12,181 nucleotides of DNA from CAYXEN01 sp964464035 (GTDB lineage Bacteria > Krumholzibacteriota > Krumholzibacteriia > WVZY01): positions 1 to 12,181 of the forward strand of contig CAYXEN010000081.1 of the NCBI GenBank assembly GCA_964464035.1, written 5' to 3'. The position numbers and the translations under genes were made by a program. Position 1 is the first letter of the stretch, and each line of letters begins with the position of its first letter. The notes below the pieces were generated by a model. That model searched no databases. It had not been told where the DNA came from and was given only the letters and a program-made list of their open reading frames with translations. Positions 6,961 to 12,181 of this stretch are shown one piece after another.

Positions 6961-6984
6961 AGCTCATTCCATAAGGTATAGCAA
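6956..6984 (-). promoter_or_regulatory. Sigma70-like promoter for nfeD-slipin
   Basis: On the minus strand TTGCTA (6979-6984), a 17-base spacer and TAGTAT (6956-6961) give four matches of six in each box. Transcription would begin near 6949, which leaves only about nine leader bases before ATG6940 but about 57 before ATG6892. The box overlaps the -10 of the divergent HNH promoter. Confidence 0.4.
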
Positions 6985-7008
6985 GGAGATGAAGCTTTCG
7001 AAAACGTC

Positions 7009-7521
7009 TTGCTTCTAAATGCTTCCTTCGAGCCTCTCAATGTCATCAATTGGAGAAGGGCATTGAGGCTCGTCTTCGTCGGCAAAGTGGAGGTCGTCGA
7101 GGAAACGGAAAACACCGTTCGTTCGGTGTCCCTCGCCGTAAAGGTCCCCTCTGTGGTCAGGTTGTTGCGCTTCGTCAGCTTCAAGCGGAGCGAAGTCAAG
7201 TTTTCCCGGCAGAACATCTATGCCAGGGACAGGTTCCAGTGCCAATACTGCGGAAAGAAGCTCAAGACCGAGGATCTGACCTATGACCACGTGATCCCAA
7301 GGTCCAGGGGCGGCAAGACGGAGTGGGGGAACATAGTCACGTGCTGCATCGCGTGCAACCGCAGGAAAGGCGGCAGGACGCCCCTCGAAGCCGGTATGAA
7401 GCTCATCAGAACTCCGACCAAGCCGGTTTGGCTTTGGGGATTCCATGCCCGCTTCTCCCCGCATTCAGCCCCCGAATCATGGCGCGATTACTTGTATTGG
7501 AATGTCGAGTTGGTGGAATGA
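7009..7521 (+). CDS. HNH endonuclease family protein
   Basis: A 170-residue HNH nuclease-like protein. The family contains many small bacterial proteins of this layout whose target is unknown. The N-terminal part (LLNASFEPLNVINWRRAL) is the conserved lead segment of this subfamily. The HNH module spans about 75-122: a zinc pair C78xxC81, the catalytic core DHVIPRSRGG (93-102, His94), Asn108, and the second zinc pair C113xxC116 with Asn117. The C-terminal tail (PTKPVW, WRDYLYW) is also typical. The start is problematic: between an in-frame stop (TAG, 6979-6981) and the conserved segment, the only usable start is TTG7009, without a nearby ribosome site. AAGGAG (6983-6988) abuts an ATG in another frame. 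It is divergent from nfeD and converges on the glycosyltransferase gene, 15 bp away. A function in DNA repair, restriction or something else cannot be told here. Confidence 0.85.
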   Translation: MLLNASFEPLNVINWRRALRLVFVGKVEVVEETENTVRSVSLAVKVPSVVRLLRFVSFKRSEVKFSRQNIYARDRFQCQYCGKKLKTEDLTYDHVIPRSRGGKTEWGNIVTCCIACNRRKGGRTPLEAGMKLIRTPTKPVWLWGFHARFSPHSAPESWRDYLYWNVELVE

Positions 7522-7536
7522 ATCGCCGACTTGATT

Positions 7537-8517
7537 CTATTTGACCGGCGCCCTCACCGCTCTGAGCAGCCCTTTCGATACAGGCGCGATGAGCCAATGA
7601 TGCCGAAAGTACTTCTTGACTACTGAGGCTTTGACCGGCTTGCGTTTCGCCAGAGGGGTTCGAAAACTGATCCAGCCTCTGATGTACCCTGCGAGATTGT
7701 AGTAAGAACAAGAGAGGCTTCTTTTCCTCATTCCTCTCCATGCGTATCGGGAACACGTCCAAAAAGCCAGCAAGGGAAGAGACCACCATGGAAAGTGCTT
7801 TATGTGAAACCAGGCTTCATTCCTGGCCCCGATCCAGCCGGTACGTTTCCAGGATCTGTGCTTTTTCGATTCACGGTGATAGGCTGTTATTTGCGGGCAA
7901 TAAACGACACGCCACCCTGCGTTCAGGACCCTTATGCTGAGATCGTACTCGTTGGCGTAGATAAAGAAATCCTCGTCGTAGTCGCCGACGGATTCCAGAA
8001 CCTCGCGTCTTATAGCCGCTCCGCAACCCCAAAAAGTGACCCAATCGCCTTCCGGCCAGGCACTGGTGAAGTCCCTCCCCTTTATCGGGTTTACGATGCG
8101 AAAAGCTATTATCCCGATATTCTTGTCCGTGTCTTGCGTGAAGACTTCCAGCGCCTTCTCTATTGCATCGGGGGCGGGGTGGGAGTCATCGTCAAGAACG
8201 ATGACGTATTCGCCCTTTGCATTACAGAAGCCCACGTTGTACCCGTAGATCCCCTTGTTACTGGGCAAGCGTATCAGGCGCGCTTCGGGGAAATCGCATC
8301 GGACCATGCGGCACGTGTCGTCGGTGGATGCATTGTCGACCACTATTATCTCGTAGTTGCGGTACGTGCTTTCGGAGATTCGTTTGAGTGTTTCTTCGAG
8401 TTCCGATCTTCGGTTCCAAGCGAGAATGACGATGCTCACCAAAGGCGCGGTTGTATGCTTGGATTCACGGGTGTCGCAGTCGTTTTTCGAGCTCGTCGGC
8501 AGGGTTTTTCCTTCCAT
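7537..8517 (-). CDS. Family 2 glycosyltransferase
   Basis: A 326-residue GT-A-fold glycosyltransferase of family 2, transferring a sugar from a nucleotide donor to a growing glycan on the cytoplasmic side of the membrane. A 25-residue hydrophilic lead is followed by the nucleotide-binding start VSIVILAWNR (27-36), DNASTDD (61-67), SNKGIYGYNVG (86-96), the metal and donor site LDDDS (108-112), GCGAAIRRE (164-172), and the EYDLSIR segment (190-196), which fits the acidic catalytic-base region. The C-terminal third is aromatic and basic and probably lies against the membrane. The ATG is two bases after the stop of the mutase gene, and GAGGAGG (13 bases upstream) lies inside that gene, so expression is coupled. 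It resembles rhamnosyl- and galactofuranosyl-transferase-like GT2 enzymes. Its mutase neighbour makes a galactofuranosyltransferase an attractive but unproven call. Confidence 0.9.
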   Translation of the reverse strand: MEGKTLPTSSKNDCDTRESKHTTAPLVSIVILAWNRRSELEETLKRISESTYRNYEIIVVDNASTDDTCRMVRCDFPEARLIRLPSNKGIYGYNVGFCNAKGEYVIVLDDDSHPAPDAIEKALEVFTQDTDKNIGIIAFRIVNPIKGRDFTSAWPEGDWVTFWGCGAAIRREVLESVGDYDEDFFIYANEYDLSIRVLNAGWRVVYCPQITAYHRESKKHRSWKRTGWIGARNEAWFHIKHFPWWSLPLLAFWTCSRYAWRGMRKRSLSCSYYNLAGYIRGWISFRTPLAKRKPVKASVVKKYFRHHWLIAPVSKGLLRAVRAPVK

Positions 8518-8519
8518 AT

Positions 8520-9914
8520 TCAGGCTTCAACCTCCTCTATCGCCGGTATGCCGCGTTCGGGCGCATATCCGATAGTGGGTTCCAGACGTCCCTCAAGGAT
8601 TCCGTCCACCACTTCCACCCCCATCATGACCGAATGATCCATGTTTGCTATTTCATAGCGCCAGGCGCCGAATCTTCCTCTGGAGTAAATCCCTTTTGCG
8701 TGAAGAACCGGCTGTATACTTGCCAGGGCCTTGTCGCGTTCCAAGGTGGGAACGGGATAAGCATAGTCGATTTCGTGGAGCCACCTCGAGACGATGAGGT
8801 TCTTGTCCCCGGTCTTGAGGAGACCGCACCGCACAAGGCCGTCGATGGTCCGATCCACCAAGTCCGCTTTGTTCTCCGGTCTGTACTCGGAATACGAGAT
8901 TTCGCATAGAAAAGACGAGTAACGCCCCGAATCCCCGTCAGGAACGTTCCAAGGAGAATAGTACGAAAGGTTGGTCACCCGATAGAAAGGAGCGTTCCTT
9001 TCCGGAAAGTACATCCAGCACCTGGTCCCTTCAGTCGGCTTCTTCACACCGATACCCACGGCGTAGACACTGTTGTGTTTGAGCTTTGCAGCTTGCTTCA
9101 AGAGCGAAGGCTTTTCCGGCCGGATCGCCCTGACCAGGCGGTCGAGTGGAATGGTGCTTATCAGAATGTCGTAGTGGTCTTTCGACCCATCGGAGAAGCG
9201 AAGGACCCGGGAATCGACGTCTATCGCTACGAGTTCTTTGTGGAATGAAAGGTGTTTTTCGACATACGGAACGAATGCATCGAATAAGCCGCCGGTGCCG
9301 CCTTTTTCAGGGTACTTGAAGGTGCTGTTCGGCCCCCAGCCGACATCATCTTTTTTCAACAGGACGTTTTCCAGGATTCTTTCAAAATCTATCACGCTCA
9401 CCCTTTCCGCTATCCAGTTCTTGTCCATGAGCTCCGGGGGAGTGGCCCATACCTTGTAATTGTAGGGGAGCATGAAGAGGTCGGCTATGCCATCGCCGAA
9501 AGTCGCCAAGATCCATTCCCGGAAATTCCTGTTTTCTTTGCATTGCTTTCTTGCTTTGTACAAACCTTCCAGACACCTCAAGATTTCCTCTGCCGGCAGG
9601 TAGCGTATGTTGTTTTGAAAGGGGTAAGGGATCCACCGGTCCAAGAGGCGTATCCAGCTTTCACGGATCCGTTGCGTGTACTTGTTTCTCAGGAGTTTCT
9701 CGACGAGGTCGTCGAAATACCGGTAATGTGAAAAAACGACGTGGCCGCCTTGATCCCAAGTGAATCCTTCTTCATCGGTGAAAGAAGCGGAGAGTCCTCC
9801 CACCCTCCCCGTGCGTTCGTATAATCTCCAGTCGTCATATCCCTTTTCTTGCAGCCGGTACGCGGCACCGAGCCCCGTGGGGCCGGCTCCCAATATTCTT
9901 ATCCTCTTTTTCAT
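8520..9914 (-). CDS. glf: UDP-galactopyranose mutase, eukaryotic-like
   Basis: A 464-residue FAD enzyme best read as UDP-galactopyranose mutase, which interconverts UDP-galactopyranose and UDP-galactofuranose (EC 5.4.99.9). Seen: a Rossmann FAD motif GAGPTGLGAAYR (9-20), Glu33, RVGGL (37-41), and GGHVVFSHYRYFDD (56-69) carrying the flavin-loop His58. Further motifs are YPFQNNI (97-103), GIADLFMLPYNYKVWA (142-157), IAERV (168-172), WGPNSTF (193-199), GGTGG (205-209), CWMYFP (299-304), FYRVT (310-314), YPVPTLER (386-393) and SRGRFGAWRYE (411-421). From memory these match fungal and protist mutases better than the shorter bacterial type (about 370-390 aa). ATG9914 is chosen for GGAGG five bases upstream; it overlaps the flippase stop by four bases (ATGA). 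The frame is open further upstream, but that is antisense-like extension inside the flippase gene. Alternative: a related FAD amine-oxidase-like enzyme. Confidence 0.85.
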   Translation of the reverse strand: MKKRIRILGAGPTGLGAAYRLQEKGYDDWRLYERTGRVGGLSASFTDEEGFTWDQGGHVVFSHYRYFDDLVEKLLRNKYTQRIRESWIRLLDRWIPYPFQNNIRYLPAEEILRCLEGLYKARKQCKENRNFREWILATFGDGIADLFMLPYNYKVWATPPELMDKNWIAERVSVIDFERILENVLLKKDDVGWGPNSTFKYPEKGGTGGLFDAFVPYVEKHLSFHKELVAIDVDSRVLRFSDGSKDHYDILISTIPLDRLVRAIRPEKPSLLKQAAKLKHNSVYAVGIGVKKPTEGTRCWMYFPERNAPFYRVTNLSYYSPWNVPDGDSGRYSSFLCEISYSEYRPENKADLVDRTIDGLVRCGLLKTGDKNLIVSRWLHEIDYAYPVPTLERDKALASIQPVLHAKGIYSRGRFGAWRYEIANMDHSVMMGVEVVDGILEGRLEPTIGYAPERGIPAIEEVEA

Positions 9915-11512
9915 CGTTTCCTCCATTTGATCATCATCTTGATCCTGCTCATGTCCTCTTCGTCGATGCCTCTCAACAGGTAGAGAGCGGGGAAGTAGGT
10001 TGCCACGCCCGCCGTGATTCGCATCAACACATGCAAATCGGACAGGCGAAGAACAACGAGCCCCATGATGGAAGCGGCGATCGCCTGCTTGAGAAGCGGC
10101 CGCGTGAAACCAAGGGGTACAACCTTGCGGAATTCCTTGAAGACGGTCGCAAAAACGACAAGCTCGGCGAAAACGGTTGTGAGGGCGGCCGCCGTCATTC
10201 CGTAGCGGGGTATGAAAATGATGTTCAAGACGATGTTCGAAACGGCGCCTATGGACACCGCCTTGAGATAAGTTTTCTGCCGATCGCAAGCGAGCAAGGA
10301 GTTGCCGTAATGGAGGCTTATCCAAATTATCGGAATGTTCCAGATGAGTATCTGCAAGGGAAGGGCGCTCTCCTCGTATTGGCTCCCGTATATCATGTGG
10401 ATGATCGGGCCCGCGAGAACGAATCCGCCGATGCTGATCGGTATCGCGACCATGGAGGCGAGCTTAGAGCTCCTGGAAAGCAACGAGAGCAACCTCTCAT
10501 GAGATTCCACGTAGAGACGCGAGACGTTGGGGAATATGGTCATGAAATAATAGATTCCGAACATGTTGATCATGGTGATCAGTTTGTAGGTGGCGTTGTA
10601 GTAACCTACCGTCCGCTCGCCTTGCGTGAGTCCCAACATTATCATGTCGAAGCTCATGTAGATCTGTATGAGGATGTAGCTGGTAGCCATGGGGACGCTT
10701 TCGCGAAATATTTCTTTCCATGCCGCTGCATTGAAACTGAGCGAGAACCTGCGGGTATTGCGAAAATACACGCTGAAGAGCAGGGCGGCGCCCAGTAGCC
10801 CGGCAGCCAATTGGAGGGTCGCGACCCGGAGTACGTGCCCGGAGTCATGGACGAGCAGGAATACGGCGAGTACATAACCCGATTGCTGGACTATCCGCCT
10901 TCCCGCGATCCATTCCATCTTTTCGATTCCCTGAAAAACCCAGTTCAGATTGAAGGCCAACTCGAACAATCGGATTCCCAGAATGAGGATCGCTGCCTTC
11001 ACGATGAAAGGCTTGGGGAGAAAGACGACGAGGAGAACGAGGAGGGCGTACGCGAGCGCGGCCAAGAGCAAGCGCATCGTCACTATGTTGTTCACGTAGA
11101 AATGCAGTCTCGATGGATGCCTCGCGGTCTCTCTGGCGCCGTAGGTATTCAGGCCTTGATTGATGAGAAGTTGAAAGTAGGCGAAAGTCGCTTGAGCGAA
11201 ACCAATGATCCCGAACCCTTCCGTGGTGAGAGTACGAGCGACATAGGCCGTCGATACGAAAGCCAGCAGCTTGCAGAGGAGGTTGGATGTGCTCAAGGAC
11301 AGGAAGTTCTTTGCGATTCTCTTCGTCGTCGGCAGATCGTTGTCCGCCCACCGCCCGGGAACGGCATCCAGGTCACTCCCGGGACGGGGATCGTCACATT
11401 GCGACAAGGAAGTGCCTCCAGTGGAGGCGTGCATCTTCTCGACGTCCGATTGCACCGTCGGGCCTTCCTGCTCAAGAGCCCGGTCTATCTTGGGATGCAA
11501 AGCTTCTTTCAT
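9911..11512 (-). CDS. Wzx-type polysaccharide flippase (MOP superfamily)
   Basis: A 533-residue polytopic inner-membrane protein of the polysaccharide flippase (Wzx/RfbX, MOP) family, which moves lipid-linked glycans from the cytoplasmic to the periplasmic face. About 12-14 hydrophobic segments start after residue 65. The N-terminal transport signature runs KRIAKNFLSLSTSNLL, then AYVARTLTTEGFG with FAQATFAYFQLLINQGLNTYG (98-134). The C-terminal end is charged. The first 60 or so residues are hydrophilic and unusual for the family, so the start may be wrong. TTG11407 has GGAGG seven bases upstream (11415-11419) and would give 498 aa, closer to usual length; ATG11434 is another option. It is the first gene of the three-gene glycan operon, overlapping the mutase by four bases. 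No Wzy polymerase is visible. Confidence 0.9.
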   Translation of the reverse strand: MKEALHPKIDRALEQEGPTVQSDVEKMHASTGGTSLSQCDDPRPGSDLDAVPGRWADNDLPTTKRIAKNFLSLSTSNLLCKLLAFVSTAYVARTLTTEGFGIIGFAQATFAYFQLLINQGLNTYGARETARHPSRLHFYVNNIVTMRLLLAALAYALLVLLVVFLPKPFIVKAAILILGIRLFELAFNLNWVFQGIEKMEWIAGRRIVQQSGYVLAVFLLVHDSGHVLRVATLQLAAGLLGAALLFSVYFRNTRRFSLSFNAAAWKEIFRESVPMATSYILIQIYMSFDMIMLGLTQGERTVGYYNATYKLITMINMFGIYYFMTIFPNVSRLYVESHERLLSLLSRSSKLASMVAIPISIGGFVLAGPIIHMIYGSQYEESALPLQILIWNIPIIWISLHYGNSLLACDRQKTYLKAVSIGAVSNIVLNIIFIPRYGMTAAALTTVFAELVVFATVFKEFRKVVPLGFTRPLLKQAIAASIMGLVVLRLSDLHVLMRITAGVATYFPALYLLRGIDEEDMSRIKMMIKWRKR

Positions 11513-11841
11513 GGATCCATGCGCCGGAAAACCATCTGTCAGGTTTGCCTGGGAAAAGCGGGTTCTCTAGCAAAGCTTTTCTGGGAAATGCCGACAACAA
11601 AATCGACCGCGCCTTCTTGACATCAGTCGGCTCATCAGGGAGAGAACATGCAAGCAAGAAGATTGCCCCGCCCGCCGAGACGGGGTAGATAAAAGGGCGC
11701 CGGTAACGAATAGTGGTTTAATCAGTTATGGTGCAGCTCCCTGGTGCGGGCGGAGCTCGGCTGGAGGGGGGAAGCGCAAAGGAGGCAATAATTTCCCAAG
11801 GAAAAGGAAATTAGAGCTGAGGGCTCCTTGTGGAAAGCCAA
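11513..11841. other. Gene-free stretch upstream of the glycan operon
   Basis: No convincing protein or RNA gene is seen in these 329 bases. Short frames here lack ribosome sites and family resemblance. The stretch should hold the promoter for the flippase operon (minus strand) and the 3' end of the tRNA-Leu transcript, but I could not find a clear -35/-10 pair for the operon. A perfect 8-bp inverted repeat lies at 11789-11813. TTGACA at 11617-11622 (plus strand) has no matching -10. Confidence 0.5.
11789..11813. repeat. Inverted repeat downstream of tRNA-Leu
   Basis: TAATTTCC (11789-11796) and GGAAATTA (11806-11813) pair perfectly around a nine-base loop. It lies about 30 bases after the 3' end of tRNA-Leu in the direction of its transcription. 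It could help end or process that transcript, but it is A/T rich and has no T-run after it. It could also be a protein-binding site for the glycan operon. Confidence 0.4.
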
Positions 11842-11926
11842 TGCCGGAGGAGGGAGTCGAACCCTCATGGACCAAAGGCCCGGGGGATTTTGAGTCCCCT
11901 GCGTCTACCAGTTTCACCACTCCGGC
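11842..11926 (-). tRNA. tRNA-Leu (anticodon CAA)
   Basis: An 85-nt class II tRNA with a seven-base acceptor stem (GCCGGAG with CTCCGGC), discriminator A, D-arm GGTGAAACTGGTAGAC, anticodon stem GGGGA/TCCCC around the loop CTCAAAA (anticodon CAA, reading UUG), a long variable arm (GGGCCTTTGGTCC region) and T-arm with GGTTCGACTCC. The long variable arm and discriminator A fit leucine. The 3' CCA is not encoded. It is divergent from the tRNA-Ala gene. Confidence 0.96.
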
Positions 11927-11946
11927 ATCTTTCTCTTCATGCGACA

Positions 11947-11976
11947 ATGTTAAGTAAGATTCCTTGCTTGTGTCAA
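11947..11976 (-). promoter_or_regulatory. Sigma70-like promoter of tRNA-Leu
   Basis: On the minus strand a perfect TTGACA (11971-11976), an 18-base spacer and TAACAT (11947-11952). The predicted start near 11940 gives a leader of about 14 nt before the tRNA. Confidence 0.55.
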
Positions 11977-12066
11977 GTCGAATGGGGTTCGGGAAGGGGT
12001 GAAACCAGGCGAAGCGCCGCTTCGCCTCCACGTCGCGCAGGGTGGGAGGCAGGCCGGCATTTGTTC

Positions 12067-12094
12067 TTGACTGGCGATGTTCATTTGTTATCCT
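12067..12094 (+). promoter_or_regulatory. Sigma70-like promoter of tRNA-Ala
   Basis: TTGACT (12067-12072), a 16-base spacer and TATCCT (12089-12094). The predicted start near 12101 lies about four bases before the tRNA, which suits a stable-RNA promoter. Confidence 0.55.
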
Positions 12095-12104
12095 TTGTCC
12101 GCGT

Positions 12105-12180
12105 GGGGTTGTAGCTCAGCTGGGAGAGCACTTGTCTGGCAGACAAGAGGTCACGGGTTCGATCCCCGTCAACTCCACCA
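12105..12180 (+). tRNA. tRNA-Ala (anticodon GGC)
   Basis: A 76-nt tRNA with acceptor stem GGGGTTG/CAACTCC, D-arm TAGCTCAGCTGGGAGAGCA, anticodon stem CTTGT/ACAAG around CTGGCAG (anticodon GGC, reading GCC), and T-arm CGGGTTCGATCCCCG. The third acceptor pair is G3-U70, the main identity element for alanine. The 3' CCA is encoded (12178-12180), unlike in the neighbouring tRNA-Leu. Confidence 0.97.
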
Positions 12181-12181
12181 T

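Noticed and set aside
7522..7536. Terminator between the convergent HNH and glycosyltransferase genes
   Set aside because: Only a five-base CGCCG/CGGCG pairing with a long loop is visible around the junction, without a T-run, so I do not annotate it.
7795..8637. Plus-strand frame of 280 codons opposite the glycosyltransferase
   Set aside because: The minus strand carries clear GT2 motifs, and the plus-strand product shows no recognisable domain.
9915..10325. Upstream extension of the mutase reading frame to give 601 codons
   Set aside because: The extra 137 residues lie wholly inside the flippase gene in another frame, are low-complexity in character, and precede a FAD motif that normally sits at the N-terminus. 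ATG9914 has a good ribosome site.
11842..11926. Possible integration of a mobile element at the 3' end of tRNA-Leu, covering the glycan operon
   Set aside because: No integrase gene and no direct-repeat copy of the tRNA 3' end were seen in the window. An element ending outside the window cannot be excluded.

Overview
The window looks like chromosomal DNA of a Gram-negative bacterium of roughly mid-50s GC. A c554-type multihaem cytochrome, a three-haem c-type cytochrome, two lipoproteins and an NfeD/slipin pair suggest a deltaproteobacterium (Desulfobacterota) or a relative. That placement is inference; no rRNA or marker gene here fixes it. There are eleven complete protein genes, one gene cut by the left edge, and two tRNA genes. 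I see no CRISPR array, transposase, phage gene or insertion sequence.

Left to right. (1) 1-781, plus strand: the end of a response-regulator receiver gene overlaps, in another frame, a stand-alone CheB-type methylesterase. (2) 867-3995, minus strand: a probable cell-envelope electron-transfer operon, read right to left: three-haem class I cytochrome c, c554-like multihaem cytochrome, ten-TPR probable lipoprotein, and a small WVPGHW-repeat lipoprotein. A good sigma70-like promoter lies at 4093-4121. (3) 4230-4661, minus: a small protein of unknown function built from two copies of one domain. (4) 4767-6940, minus: an NfeD-type membrane protease-like protein followed by a slipin (SPFH protein), translationally coupled. 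(5) 7009-7521, plus: an HNH endonuclease-like gene, divergent from nfeD, with an awkward start. (6) 7537-11512, minus: a tight three-gene surface-glycan operon: Wzx-type flippase, a UDP-galactopyranose mutase that resembles the eukaryotic type, and a family 2 glycosyltransferase. (7) 11842-12180: tRNA-Leu(CAA) on the minus strand and tRNA-Ala(GGC) on the plus strand, divergent, each with its own promoter.

How the parts work together: the mutase would make UDP-galactofuranose, the glycosyltransferase would add a sugar (perhaps Galf) to a lipid-linked glycan, and the flippase would move that glycan across the inner membrane. The polymerase, ligase and other transferases are not in the window. 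The two cytochromes probably pass electrons in the periplasm. Nothing in the window identifies their donor or acceptor.

The points most worth a second look are the eukaryotic-like mutase, the CX3CH haem site, the Leu in place of a haem-ligand Met in one cytochrome domain, and the HNH reading-frame problem. I found no clearly new multi-gene system; most of the window is ordinary housekeeping and accessory content.
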